Positions 8,282-16,558 of a DNA stretch of 64,000 nucleotides are shown one piece after another. The DNA is taken from the NCBI GenBank assembly GCA_947459215.1, contig CANHCQ010000003.1, positions 124,001-188,000 of the forward strand. The letters run 5' to 3'. Under the pieces are notes generated by a model, which saw only the letters and a program-made list of their open reading frames with translations, was not told where the DNA came from and ran no database searches. The DNA is from Phycisphaerales bacterium (GTDB lineage: Bacteria > Planctomycetota > Phycisphaerae > Phycisphaerales > UBA1924). The first letter of the stretch is position 1. Each line of letters begins with the position of its first letter. A program made the position numbers and the translations under genes.

Positions 8282-9181
8282 GTGGAACTCACCCCGCTGC
8301 GCTATTTCCGTGCGATCGCCCAGGCCGGGCACATGACTCGGGCGGCGGAGAAGCTGGGAGTCACCCAGCCGGCGCTGTCGGCGATGCTGAAGAAGCTGGA
8401 ACGCGAGGTGGGGACGGACCTGGTGGTTCGCACCGGCCGCGGCGTGGAACTGTCCGAAGCGGGCCGGGTGTTCCTCACCCACGCCGACGATTCCGTGCGC
8501 TCGGCCGATCAAGCGGTAGCCAGCGTGCGGCAGTTGCTGGGCCTCGAGCGCGGCACGCTGCGACTCGGCGGCGGGGCAACGGCGATCACGTATCTCTTGC
8601 CCCCGGTCGTGTCTCAACTGCGTCGCAAACACCCCGGCCTGCGGTTCTTCGTCCGCGAGGCGGGCTCGAGCGCCGTGGCCCAGAGCGTGCTCTCCGGCGA
8701 ACTCGATGTCGGCATCGTCACACTGCCGATCACGCTTCCGGGGGCGGACGACCTGGTACGTGTGCCGCTGGTGACCGACGAGTTCCGGCTGATCGTGCCG
8801 ACGAACCATCGTCTCCGCAAGAGCGACTCATTCCGCTGGAAGGATCTGCAGGGCGAGCCGGTGGTCGCGTTCGAGGCCGGGTCGGCGGTGCGAGAGGTGA
8901 TCGACCGTGCCGCACGAGACACCGGCGTGACGCTCGACATCGTGATGGAGCTCCGCTCGATCGAATCGATCAAGCAGATGGTGCAGGCGGGTATCGGCGT
9001 CGGCTTCGTCTCTCGGTTCGCGGTGTCGGAGCGCGAGGGGCTGGCGTGCCGCGATACGCGGCTGACACGACAGTTGGCGCTCATCCGGAGGCGCGACCGC
9101 GATCCGTCGCCGGCGGCGGCGGCGTTCGAGAAGGCGATCGCGGCGAGCGTGCCACGGACGAAGGCGAAGGAGCGGGCGTGA
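8282..9181 (+). CDS. LysR-family transcriptional regulator
   Basis: The 299-residue product has the LysR winged-helix at residues 1-60, including AGHMTRAAEKLGVTQPALS, the recognition-helix signature of the family. A periplasmic-binding-like effector domain occupies about residues 90-290. Family proteins usually begin M/V-E-L-x-x-L-R-Y-F, so I use the GTG at 8282; an ATG at 8264 in the same frame is possible. The stop codon overlaps the GTG of the next gene (GTGA), so the two are translated from one message. LysR regulators often control a divergent gene, here the zinc-ribbon membrane protein, but the target cannot be told from sequence. Confidence 0.88.
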   Translation: MELTPLRYFRAIAQAGHMTRAAEKLGVTQPALSAMLKKLEREVGTDLVVRTGRGVELSEAGRVFLTHADDSVRSADQAVASVRQLLGLERGTLRLGGGATAITYLLPPVVSQLRRKHPGLRFFVREAGSSAVAQSVLSGELDVGIVTLPITLPGADDLVRVPLVTDEFRLIVPTNHRLRKSDSFRWKDLQGEPVVAFEAGSAVREVIDRAARDTGVTLDIVMELRSIESIKQMVQAGIGVGFVSRFAVSEREGLACRDTRLTRQLALIRRRDRDPSPAAAAFEKAIAASVPRTKAKERA

Positions 9182-9633
9182 ACGGACAACCGGGCAGCCC
9201 CGCGCACGTCACGATCCGACCGGCAACGGAGACCGACGCCGCGGCGTTGGCTGACCTCTGCGGCCAGCTCGGCTATCCCACCGATCAGGCCACGATGGTC
9301 GCAAGGCTGAGCGAAGCGAGCGACGACCGCCACCGCGCGGTGATCGTGGCCGAGGTGCAAGGCCGTGCTGTGGGATGCCTGGAACTGGCGGTGCAATCGG
9401 CCTTTGAGAACGGGACGTGGCCGGAGATCCGCGGGTTGGTGGTTGACGCCAACTGCCGCAGCGGCGGGATTGGGGCGGCGCTGGTGGCGTTCGCGAAAGA
9501 GTGGTCGAAAGAGCGCGGGTTCAAACGGCTGCGTGTGCGAACCAACGAAATCAGGACCCGCACGCACGCGTTCTACGAGCGTGAGGGATTCACGAAGACC
9601 AAGTCGCAGCGGGTGTATGACGTTGATCTCTAA
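9178..9633 (+). CDS. GNAT-family N-acetyltransferase
   Basis: This is a 151-residue single-domain GNAT protein. The acetyl-CoA loop is CRSGGIGAALVAFA (the R/Q-x-x-G-x-G/A motif), and the C-terminal TRTHAFYEREGFTKTK is the conserved last strand-helix of the fold. The GTG start at 9178 overlaps the LysR stop in GTGA and is preceded by AAGGAG six bases upstream, which settles the start. The acceptor substrate is unknown. Coupling to the regulator suggests they act in the same response. Confidence 0.85.
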   Translation: MNGQPGSPAHVTIRPATETDAAALADLCGQLGYPTDQATMVARLSEASDDRHRAVIVAEVQGRAVGCLELAVQSAFENGTWPEIRGLVVDANCRSGGIGAALVAFAKEWSKERGFKRLRVRTNEIRTRTHAFYEREGFTKTKSQRVYDVDL

Positions 9634-9650
9634 GTGACAGCGGTACCGGG

Positions 9651-9725
9651 CTCCGGCCGGTCTTCCTGTCTGCGGGTTTTCTGGATGCGAGGGTTTCAGA
9701 CCATTGCCCAAGAGACCGGCCGGAG
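9651..9725. repeat. Inverted repeat with 13-bp arms
   Basis: CTCCGGCCGGTCT at 9651-9663 recurs as its complement at 9713-9725, separated by about 49 bp that include a TTTT run. It lies just after the GNAT gene and before the alcohol dehydrogenase gene. It could be a large terminator or a cruciform-forming element; only the pairing is certain. Confidence 0.65.
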
Positions 9726-9804
9726 GCGGGTCCCACTGATTTTGTGATTCTGTGTTCGCCGCCGGGGCCTAGAAGGCCCCGCCCCTGTGCCTTAGACTGG
9801 GTTC

Positions 9805-10848
9805 ATGCGAGCCGTCGTCGTTACCAAGCAAGGCAATCCCGTCACGCCCAACATCCGATTTCAGACCGATTGGCCGGACTTGCCGGCGCCCGCGCCGGGC
9901 TGGGTGAACGTCAAGGTCCTTGCCTCCGCGTTCAACCACATGGACCTGTGGGTCGGCCGCGGGATCAACGGGGTGAAACTCACCTACCCGCGGGTATCGG
10001 GCTGCGATTCCTGCGGCGTGGTGGTCGCGGTCGGGCCCGGCGTCGACGAGAAGTGGATCAACAAACGCGTGATCGTGAACGCGGCGATGCGCATGCCCGA
10101 GCCGTCGCGCCCTGGCGACCCGCCCGGCTCGACCCTCGCGCCCAACTACGAGCTGGTTGGTGAGCATCACAACGGGATGTTCGCGGAACGATTCACCATC
10201 CCCGCGGCGAATCTCGCTGAGATTCCCGAGGCGATCGATCCCGCGGAGGCCGCCGCGTTCGGGCTGTGCGCGCTCACCGCGTACTCGATGATGATCACCA
10301 AAGCCGCGCTGCGCCCGGGGCAGAGCGTGCTCATCACCGGCATCGGCGGAGGCGTCGCGACGAGCGCGCTGGCGATCGCCAGGCACTACGGCTGCCCCAC
10401 CGCCGTCACCAGCCGCCATCAGTGGAAACTCGAGAAGGCCAAGGCACTCGGCGCCGACCTGTGCGTCCTCGATACCGGGCAGGACTGGAGCAAGGAAGTC
10501 CGCGCCTGGACGCAGAAACGCGGCGTCGACCTCGCAGTGGACTCCTCGGGCAAGGCCACGCATCTCAACTGCATCAAGTCCCTCGCCCGCGGCGGGTGCT
10601 ACGCCACCCCCGGCTGCACCAGCGGCCCGGACGCGACGACCGACCTTGCTCGCATCTTTTGGAATCAGTTGCGACTGCTCGGCTCGACGATGGGCAGCAA
10701 CGACGAGTTCAAGGAAGTGGCGTCGCTCTTCCGCATTGGATCGCTGAAGCCCGTCGTGGACAAGGTGTTCAAGGCCGAGCAGGCGAGCGAGGCGTACGCG
10801 CGGCTCGAGGCTGGGGAGCAATTTGGAAAGATTGTGCTGTTGTGGTAG
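9805..10848 (+). CDS. Medium-chain alcohol dehydrogenase / quinone oxidoreductase family protein
   Basis: This 347-residue protein belongs to the MDR superfamily. It has the GroES-like N-terminal half with FNHMDLWVGRG and SGCDSCGVVVAVG, and a Rossmann domain with LITGIGGGVATSALAIA. The cluster of four cysteines that binds structural zinc in classical alcohol dehydrogenases is absent. The catalytic zinc position after FNH is Met-Asp rather than a Cys, which fits zinc-independent quinone oxidoreductase or enoyl reductase-like members. The substrate is not predictable. Its 3' end runs into the palindromic repeat block at 10860-11016. Confidence 0.8.
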   Translation: MRAVVVTKQGNPVTPNIRFQTDWPDLPAPAPGWVNVKVLASAFNHMDLWVGRGINGVKLTYPRVSGCDSCGVVVAVGPGVDEKWINKRVIVNAAMRMPEPSRPGDPPGSTLAPNYELVGEHHNGMFAERFTIPAANLAEIPEAIDPAEAAAFGLCALTAYSMMITKAALRPGQSVLITGIGGGVATSALAIARHYGCPTAVTSRHQWKLEKAKALGADLCVLDTGQDWSKEVRAWTQKRGVDLAVDSSGKATHLNCIKSLARGGCYATPGCTSGPDATTDLARIFWNQLRLLGSTMGSNDEFKEVASLFRIGSLKPVVDKVFKAEQASEAYARLEAGEQFGKIVLLW

Positions 10849-10859
10849 CCGCACCGCGC

Positions 10860-11016
10860 TTCCCCGCCCCGCGAAGCGGGGAGGGGTGGTCGAGCGCAGC
10901 GAGACCGGGGAGGGGTGAATCGCGTTTGGATGTTTGTGGCGTTGCGGTAGCCGCAATCCCCTCACCTGACTTGAGGCTTCGCCTCAAGTCGTCCTCTCCC
11001 CGCTTGCGGGGAGAGG
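10860..11016. repeat. Mosaic of three hairpins between convergent genes
   Basis: Three stem-loops lie in a row. The first is CCCCGCGAAGCGGGG (10867-10881). The second has GACTTGAGG arms with loop CTTCG (10968-10990). The third has CCTCTCCCCGC arms with loop TT (10993-11016). A GGTAGCCGCA motif occurs just before the block and again at about 10945, so the block may contain a partial duplication. Repeats of this kind are scattered between genes in many bacteria and can act as terminators. Confidence 0.75.
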
Positions 11017-11075
11017 AGGCGCGGCACGAATTGTGAGCCACAAGAACCGGACGATTGTGATTCCAAAGACACTGG

Positions 11076-12560
11076 TCACCGCGTCTCTTGCATCTTCTTG
11101 ATCGTGTTCGTCGTGCTCTTGCCCTCAACGAGGTTGATGAGCGCCACCGTCCCGCCGTGCTTCTCGACGAAATCGGCGCCCACCACGCGCTCCTTGGTGT
11201 AGTCGCCGCCTTTGACGAGCACGTCGGGCTTTACGGCTTCGATCAGCTTGATCGGCGTGTCCTCGGCGAAAAGCACCACGGCGCCCACGCTGCCAAGCGC
11301 TGCCAACACCTTTGCCCGGTCATCCTCGCTATTGACAGGTCGAGACGGGCCCTTGAGCCGCTTGACCGACGCGTCGTCGTTCAGGCCGACGATCAGGTAG
11401 TCGCCATGGTCGGCGCTCTGATCGAGCAGGGCGACGTGCCCCGCGTGCAGCACGTCGAAGCAGCCGTTGGTGAAGACGATCTTCTGCCCCGCGCGGCGGC
11501 GCGCGTTCACTTCGACCACCACCTGCTGCAGCGTCCGCACCTTGCCCAAGCCCTTGCTCGCCTGCTCCAGGATCGAGCGGTGCACGGCTTCCAGCGGGAT
11601 CGGCTCGACGCCGAAGACTTCGACCTCCAACCCCGCGGCGGCGTTCGCAAACCGCACCGCGTCGGGCCAGTCGATCCCGTTGGCCCGCGCCGCCGCCAGA
11701 GCCGCGAGCATCATGTCGCCGGCACCTGTCACGTCATACACCTTGCGAGCCACCGTCGGCACCGCCAATGCGGCCTTGCCTTGTTCCAAGAGCAGCGCCC
11801 CGTGGCGATCCAGCGTCAGCACGACGGTCGCGAGGTTGTGTTCCTGCTGCAGCCGCGTCGCCAGCAGCGTGTTGTGCTCGGCCGAGCCGTCGCCGTGGGT
11901 ACGCAGACCCGTTGCAAACTCCGCCTCGGTGCGATTGGGCGTGATGCTCGTCGCGCCTCGATACTTGGCGTACGACGTGATCTTCGCTGGGTCGACCAGC
12001 ACGTCCTTGCCGGCTTTTCGCGCGATCTCGATCACGCCCTGGCAGAGCGCCTCGGTGCAAACGCCCTTGGCGTAGTCCTCGATGCACACCACATCGACGC
12101 TCGCGATCCTTTCACGAACGCGAGCGAGCACGCGCTGGACGACCTCCGCGGACAGTTCTTCCCGCGACTCAAAGTCCACGCGGAACATCTTCTGCGGGTG
12201 GCGGGCCTGGGCGAGGCCGATCAGGTTCTGCTTGATGGTCGTGGGCCGCGACGCGTCGACTTCGAGATTCGACGCGTCCACGCCGTGCTTCTCAAGGACG
12301 GCTCGAAGGTGCTTCCCCGGCTCATCATCGCCGACGACGCCGATGGCGATCACTTCGCCCTTGAGCGCGACAAGGTCCAGGCACACGTTCGCCGCGCCGC
12401 CTGGGCGATGCTCCCGCTTCTTCACGTGCAGGATCGGCACCGGCGCATCGGCGCTCAATCGCTCGGCGTCGCCAAAGAGCAGTTCGTCCAGCATGAGATC
12501 GCCGACGACCATCGCCCGGAACGGCCGCCAACGCTCGAGACTCTGCAGCAGGTGATCCAT
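11076..12560 (-). CDS. hldE: Bifunctional heptose-7-phosphate kinase / heptose-1-phosphate adenylyltransferase HldE
   Basis: This is a two-domain enzyme for making ADP-heptose, the precursor of lipopolysaccharide inner core heptose. The N-terminal part (to about residue 330) is a PfkB-type sugar kinase with PGGAANVCLDL, TPNRTE and the ATP/catalytic signature DVTGAGD. The C-terminal part (about 355-494) is a nucleotidyltransferase with FTNGCFDVLHAGH, where HAGH is the HxGH motif, and later RPVNSEDDRA. The length of 494 residues is close to the E. coli protein. The ATG at 12558-12560 starts the conserved part; an ATG at 12596 in frame is an alternative and neither has a strong ribosome binding site. 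It follows the recombinase gene by 60 bp on the same strand. Confidence 0.93.
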   Translation of the reverse strand: MDHLLQSLERWRPFRAMVVGDLMLDELLFGDAERLSADAPVPILHVKKREHRPGGAANVCLDLVALKGEVIAIGVVGDDEPGKHLRAVLEKHGVDASNLEVDASRPTTIKQNLIGLAQARHPQKMFRVDFESREELSAEVVQRVLARVRERIASVDVVCIEDYAKGVCTEALCQGVIEIARKAGKDVLVDPAKITSYAKYRGATSITPNRTEAEFATGLRTHGDGSAEHNTLLATRLQQEHNLATVVLTLDRHGALLLEQGKAALAVPTVARKVYDVTGAGDMMLAALAAARANGIDWPDAVRFANAAAGLEVEVFGVEPIPLEAVHRSILEQASKGLGKVRTLQQVVVEVNARRRAGQKIVFTNGCFDVLHAGHVALLDQSADHGDYLIVGLNDDASVKRLKGPSRPVNSEDDRAKVLAALGSVGAVVLFAEDTPIKLIEAVKPDVLVKGGDYTKERVVGADFVEKHGGTVALINLVEGKSTTNTIKKMQETR

Positions 12561-12619
12561 CGCAGCATTGTTCGCCGCCCGACCGAAGCGGGACATTCGC
12601 CGCGGCAGGAGCCCCGACC

Positions 12620-13669
12620 CTAACGCCGCTCTCGTGGATGAAACTTCTTGTGCACGCTCCGCAGGTGGGAGCGATCGACGTGGGTGTAGATCTGCGTGGT
12701 CGCGATGTCGGCGTGACCGAGCAGTTCCTGCAGGACGCGGAGGTCGGCGCCGCCGACGAGCATGTGCGTCGCGAAACTGTGACGCAGCATGTGCGGATGA
12801 ATGTCGCGCAGGCCCGCCGCCCTGGCATGCTTGCGAACGATCTGCCACAACGCGACGCGCTCCAGCGGCCCGCCGGTCTTTGAGAGGAACACCCGGCCCT
12901 CATCGCGTCCGTCGGGCCGAAGCAACTTCGGACGGCATTCCTTCAGATACTCGTCGACCGCCCGCCGCGCCGGCACGCCGATCGGTACGAGCCGTTGCTT
13001 ATTGCCCTTGCCCGTCACCAAGACGCCGCCGATCGATGGGTCCACGCTCCGCAGCGTGATCGTACAGATCTCCGTCGCCCGCAGGCCGCTGCTGTAGAGC
13101 AGTTCGAGCATGGCGCGATCACGCAGCCACAACGGCGGTTCGGCTTTCGCGTTGCCGAGCTTTCGGACTGCGGTCGCCTTCGGCAAGGGTGCGGGCCTTG
13201 GCGCCTCGATCAGGGCCTTGACCTGCGCCTGTGACATCGTCTCGGGCACCCGCTTCCACCGCGTCGGCGGATCGACCGCGAGCGCTGGGTTGGTCGCAAT
13301 CTTCCCGTTGCCGTACAGCCAGCGGCAAAACACCCGCAGGGTCGCCAGATGCCGGGCCACCGACGAGGCCTCCATCTTTCGCTCCGACCGCAACCCCATG
13401 ATGTGACTGTGCAGATGCTCCGCGGCCATCCCACCGACCGCCGTGACCCCGGCCGCCGCCAGATCCGTCAGAAAATCACGCAGGTCCCGCCCGTACGAAT
13501 CAATCGTCGCCGGTCGCATCCCGCATTCGATCCGGAGATAGACCAGAAAATCATCGCCGGCGGCGTGCAAACCCCGCGGCAAGTCAAGCGGCAGCAACGG
13601 CTTCCGCTTTGTCGCCCCGCCACGACCAACGACCCTGCCTCGAACTGTCCGACCGCCTCGGGCACGCAT
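12620..13669 (-). CDS. Tyrosine recombinase XerC/XerD family
   Basis: The 349-residue protein has the SAM-like core-binding domain (about 25-115) and the catalytic domain. All catalytic residues are visible: Arg in SGLRATEI, Lys in GKGNKQRL, HMLRHSF (His-x-x-Arg), His in LLGHADIATTQ, and the nucleophile Tyr in IYTHVD. Its length and lack of neighbouring phage genes fit a chromosomal Xer recombinase that resolves dimers at dif with FtsK, rather than an integrase. A basic segment of about 40 residues precedes the core domain, longer than in E. coli XerD. The ATG at 13667-13669 has GGGG upstream at a good distance. Which Xer paralogue it is cannot be told. Confidence 0.88.
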   Translation of the reverse strand: MRARGGRTVRGRVVGRGGATKRKPLLPLDLPRGLHAAGDDFLVYLRIECGMRPATIDSYGRDLRDFLTDLAAAGVTAVGGMAAEHLHSHIMGLRSERKMEASSVARHLATLRVFCRWLYGNGKIATNPALAVDPPTRWKRVPETMSQAQVKALIEAPRPAPLPKATAVRKLGNAKAEPPLWLRDRAMLELLYSSGLRATEICTITLRSVDPSIGGVLVTGKGNKQRLVPIGVPARRAVDEYLKECRPKLLRPDGRDEGRVFLSKTGGPLERVALWQIVRKHARAAGLRDIHPHMLRHSFATHMLVGGADLRVLQELLGHADIATTQIYTHVDRSHLRSVHKKFHPRERR

Positions 13670-13843
13670 GGAATCCCCATCGACCCACCGCCGTCGGTTG
13701 CGTGAGACTCCGATCAAACGCGCGACTCAACGACCGTCCCGGACAAGCGGACCTGCCGACCTTGAGAACGTTTTCATGTAAACACCTGCCAGAAAGGAGG
13801 TCCCGCGACCTACGCATTTTCACGGCGGCGTTATCATTGGAGC

Positions 13844-14485
13844 ATGGTTGCTGGGGCTGACACTCTTGCCATCGCGGTGGTCGACACCCGTCCACTCGTG
13901 GCCGCGGCGGTGGCGTCTTGGCTCGACAGCGACGGGCGGTTCGCGGTGCGGACGGTGGCTGCCCCGCCGCTGGACTTTGGCGTGTGCCACGTGCCGCAGG
14001 TGTGCGTGGTTGGAATCGCCGAGGGATCGTGGGACTGGGAATCGCTGATGGTGGCGATCCGGTCGAACTGGGCGCAGACCCCGATCGTGATGACGCTGGG
14101 TGCCGCACCGCATCGATCGCTGGACGGCGCGCTCGAGATGGGCGTGCAGGGCTTGGTGTGCGAGCACGGCGCGGCGGCGGACCTGCCCAAGGCGATCGTC
14201 GCCGTTTCCCGCGGGGAGACCTATTTGTGTCCCACCGTGGTCGGTCGCATGGCGAACGGACAGGCCTGCAGCAAGGAATCTCGCTGCGCCAGTCTCACCG
14301 GTCGCGAACGCGAAATCCTGCGGCATCTCGCCAGCGGTCAAACCAAACGCGAGATCGCGGCTGAGTTGCATCTCAGCCCCAAGACCGTCGACAACCACGC
14401 GACTGCGATCATGACCAAGCTCAATATCCACAACCGCGTCGGCTTGACCCGCTTCGCGATCCGCGAGGGCATCTTCAGCGCCTGA
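13844..14485 (+). CDS. LuxR-family regulator with a degenerate receiver-like domain
   Basis: The 213-residue protein ends in a clear LuxR/NarL helix-turn-helix (about 148-210), with LTGREREILRHLASGQTKREIA and KTVDNHATAIMTKL. The first 130 residues follow the length and strand pattern of a response-regulator receiver. However, the acidic pocket after the first strand is VVDTRP, and the usual phospho-acceptor Asp after the third strand is replaced (VVGIAEGS). It is therefore unlikely to be switched by ordinary phosphorylation. No sensor kinase is adjacent. A Fur-family gene follows 24 bp downstream, so they may share a transcript. Confidence 0.82.
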   Translation: MVAGADTLAIAVVDTRPLVAAAVASWLDSDGRFAVRTVAAPPLDFGVCHVPQVCVVGIAEGSWDWESLMVAIRSNWAQTPIVMTLGAAPHRSLDGALEMGVQGLVCEHGAAADLPKAIVAVSRGETYLCPTVVGRMANGQACSKESRCASLTGREREILRHLASGQTKREIAAELHLSPKTVDNHATAIMTKLNIHNRVGLTRFAIREGIFSA

Positions 14486-14509
14486 CTTGCCGCGGCGTAC
14501 TGTTCCCTG

Positions 14510-14986
14510 ATGGAACGCAACACCAAGCAGCGCTCCGCCATACGCGATGCGATCACCGAAGCGCACGGTCCGGTCTCGGCCCGTGAGGTGCTCGACCTGG
14601 CCCAACGCCGCGTCCGCGGCATGGGCATGGCCACCGTCTACCGCACGCTCAAGGCGCTGGTCACCGACCGCGAGATTGTCCAGATCGACGTGCCCGGCGA
14701 GCCGCCCCGCTACGAGATTGCGGGCAAGGCCCACCACCATCACTTCTACTGCCGAGGCTGCGGCCGCATGTTCGAGGTCGAGCAGTGCCCCGGCGACTTG
14801 TCATACCTCGCGCCCCAAGGCTTCAAGCTCGAGAACCACGACCTCTTGCTGCTGGGCCTGTGCGTCGATTGCGTCGGCGGAAAGACCAAGAAGAAGGCGG
14901 TCGCGAAAGCCCCGCCGAGGCTGCGACCGGCTGGTGATCACGCCCACGGGCACGACCACAGCCATCCCAACACGCACCGTCACTAA
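14510..14986 (+). CDS. Fur-family metal-responsive repressor with His-rich tail
   Basis: The 158-residue protein has the winged helix (residues 5-75, with MGMATVYRTLKALV) and the metal-binding dimer domain. The motif HHHHFYCRGCGRMFEV and the distal CVDC supply the four structural zinc cysteines and the regulatory histidines. After a Lys/Ala-rich linker, the tail HAHGHDHSHPNTHRH carries seven histidines, which is unusual for Fur itself and suggests zinc or nickel sensing. The Fur-like box in front of the zinc receptor gene at 1046-1061 is a natural candidate target. Zur is my best guess, with Fur, Nur or PerR not excluded. Confidence 0.88.
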   Translation: MERNTKQRSAIRDAITEAHGPVSAREVLDLAQRRVRGMGMATVYRTLKALVTDREIVQIDVPGEPPRYEIAGKAHHHHFYCRGCGRMFEVEQCPGDLSYLAPQGFKLENHDLLLLGLCVDCVGGKTKKKAVAKAPPRLRPAGDHAHGHDHSHPNTHRH

Positions 14987-15015
14987 GCTTCCTCGCGGTC
15001 GCGACGGTGCCTACC

Positions 15016-15180
15016 ATGGTCCCGCGACGAACGCATCGTCGCATCATTCATGAACGCCTCGACGCTCCAAACCCGCACGATCCGCTCGACGCTCGCCGTC
15101 GCTTCGATCTGCTGCGCCGCGTCGAAACTCGCGAAACACAAAGCCGTGAAACGCTCGGCCTAGTCGTTCGCGATCCCTGA
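15016..15180 (+). CDS. Possible small basic protein upstream of lysW
   Basis: An ATG-initiated frame of 54 codons begins at 15016 and ends in TGA at 15178-15180. The peptide is rich in Arg, His and Asp/Glu, with DARRRFDLLRRVETRETQ in the middle, which looks helical and protein-like. It has no strong ribosome binding site (GACGGTGCC upstream), and I recognise no homologue. It may be a leader-type or hypothetical small gene, or an open frame by chance in GC-rich DNA. Confidence 0.3.
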   Translation: MVPRRTHRRIIHERLDAPNPHDPLDARRRFDLLRRVETRETQSRETLGLVVRDP

Positions 15181-15200
15181 AGAACAAGGTTGATTGCGGA

Positions 15201-15245
15201 CCGGCCGAGTGTACTCGACCGGCCCGCGATGTCGTTTTCATCGCG
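15201..15245 (+). promoter_or_regulatory. Two adjoining hairpins before lysW
   Basis: The first inverted repeat is CCGGCCGAGT-GT-ACTCGACCGG (15201-15222, one mismatch). The second is CGCGATG with loop TCGTTTT and CATCGCG (15225-15245). They end 75 bp before lysW, in the stretch expected to be its leader. They could form a terminator or attenuator controlling the amino acid operon. The first could also be a protein operator. Only the pairing is directly seen. Confidence 0.5.
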
Positions 15246-15319
15246 AGCCGAAGCCCCAAACTTCGTCGTGCGATCGTGTTTTCTCCCTCTCCACCACCGT
15301 TTCGCCAGGAGCCTTGAAG

Positions 15320-15508
15320 ATGTCCACCACCACCACCGGTCTTTCCAGCACCTGTCCCGAGTGCGAAGCCTCGATCGCGCTCGCCCGCAGCCCGATCGCC
15401 GGCGAGGTCGTGCGCTGCGGCGACTGCTCGGCCGAGCTCGAAGTCACCGGCGTCGCGCCGCTGCGCCTGGAACTCGCCCCCGAGGTGCAGGAGGACTGGG
15501 GCGAATGA
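15320..15508 (+). CDS. lysW: Amino-group carrier protein LysW
   Basis: This small acidic protein of 62 residues is the carrier on which lysine or ornithine is built in the LysW pathway. The zinc-finger cysteines CPEC and CGDC are present, and the protein ends in EDWGE, the hallmark C-terminus whose final glutamate gamma-carboxylate receives alpha-aminoadipate or glutamate. The ATG at 15320 starts just before the conserved part; AGGAG lies 12 bases upstream. It is the first gene of lysW-lysX-lysY-lysZ-lysK. It is separated from lysX by 117 bp with no gene, so lysX may have its own ribosome loading site. Confidence 0.95.
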   Translation: MSTTTTGLSSTCPECEASIALARSPIAGEVVRCGDCSAELEVTGVAPLRLELAPEVQEDWGE

Positions 15509-15625
15509 GCACGTTCACTCTCTCGATCCACGCCCGTTGGCATCCACCGTTCTCTCGCACCCGCACACCGAACACCTCTTGCTGTCGCAACCGCGACACC
15601 CATCACGACCATCAGGAACCCACGC

Positions 15626-16558
15626 ATGCATGTCGGCATTCTCGTCTCCCGCGTCCGCACCGAGGAGCGTCTGCTCATCGACGAGCTCGCGCGCCGCGGC
15701 GTCTCCCATGAAGTGATCGACGTCCGCTCGCTCGTCGTGGACGCCGAGAACGTCCGCGACCTCGCCCGCTTCGACGCCGTGCTCGAACGCTGCATCAGCC
15801 AGACCCAGGCGATCACGTTCGCGCGTCTGTTCGAGCATGCGGGCGTGCCGTGCGTCAACGCGTCGCGCACCATCGAGACCTGCGGGGACAAGCTCGCGAC
15901 CACGCTCGCCCTAGTCCGCGCCGGCGTGCCCTCGCCGCGAACGGTCATCGCCTGCGAGGAAGAGAGCGCGATCCGCGCGGTCGAGGCCATCGGCTACCCC
16001 GCGGTCCTCAAGCCCACCGTCGGTTCCTGGGGCCGCCTGCTCGCCCGAGTGCACGACCGCGACGCGGCAGAAGCGATCATCGAGCACAAGGCGACGCTGG
16101 GCGGGCCCCAGCACTCGGTGTTCTATGTGCAGGAGTACGTGAACAAGCCCGACCGCGACCTCCGCATCTTCACCGTCGGCGACGAGGCGATCGCGGCCAT
16201 CAGCCGCAGCAGCGAGCACTGGATCACCAACACGGCCCGCGGCGGCAAGGCGGCGGGATTGACCATCACGCCCGAGATCGCCAACCTCTGCCGCACCGCG
16301 TCGCGCTGCGTCGGCGGCGGCGTCCTCGCCATCGACCTGCTTGAGACCGCCGAGGGTCGCCTGCTCGTCAGCGAGGTCAACCACACCATGGAGTTCCGGA
16401 ACAGCATCACCACGACCGGCGTGGATATCCCGGGTCGCATCCTCGATTGGCTGCTTGAGGTCGCGGCGGGGCGTCAGGCCGCGTCGAATGACTCCTCGCT
16501 CGTCCGCGTCATCCGCGGCGACGCCGAGCCCGCCACCGCTGTCGGAGGTGCACGGTGA
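15626..16558 (+). CDS. lysX: LysW ligase LysX (RimK-type ATP-grasp)
   Basis: This ATP-grasp ligase of 310 residues joins the amino group of alpha-aminoadipate (LysX) or glutamate (ArgX) to the C-terminal glutamate of LysW. The ATP-grasp core is seen in [29 protein letters not shown] and [12 protein letters not shown], where the last supplies the magnesium-binding Glu and Asn. Which amino acid it uses cannot be settled by eye. The stop overlaps the GTG start of lysY (GTGA), showing translational coupling. The C-terminal 25 residues look unstructured. Confidence 0.92.
   Translation: MHVGILVSRVRTEERLLIDELARRGVSHEVIDVRSLVVDAENVRDLARFDAVLERCISQTQAITFARLFEHAGVPCVNASRTIETCGDKLATTLALVRAGVPSPRTVIACEEESAIRAVEAIGYPAVLKPTVGSWGRLLARVHDRDAAEAIIEHKATLGGPQHSVFYVQEYVNKPDRDLRIFTVGDEAIAAISRSSEHWITNTARGGKAAGLTITPEIANLCRTASRCVGGGVLAIDLLETAEGRLLVSEVNHTMEFRNSITTTGVDIPGRILDWLLEVAAGRQAASNDSSLVRVIRGDAEPATAVGGAR

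Noticed and set aside
10266-11036. Long open frame overlapping the alcohol dehydrogenase gene
   Set aside because: It is a shadow in another frame, Arg/Pro-rich, and the dehydrogenase frame has all the family motifs.
12620-13669. Xer-type recombinase as integrase of a genomic island
   Set aside because: No attachment-site duplication, phage or plasmid genes are nearby, and the neighbour is the housekeeping gene hldE.
13789-13803. AGAAAGGAGGT as a ribosome binding site for a small gene
   Set aside because: No start codon follows within a usable distance; it lies 41 bp before the LuxR-type gene, which has its own TTGGAG.
15044-15259. 71-codon minus-strand frame upstream of lysW
   Set aside because: It is a shadow with biased composition and no start signal, and it crosses both hairpins.
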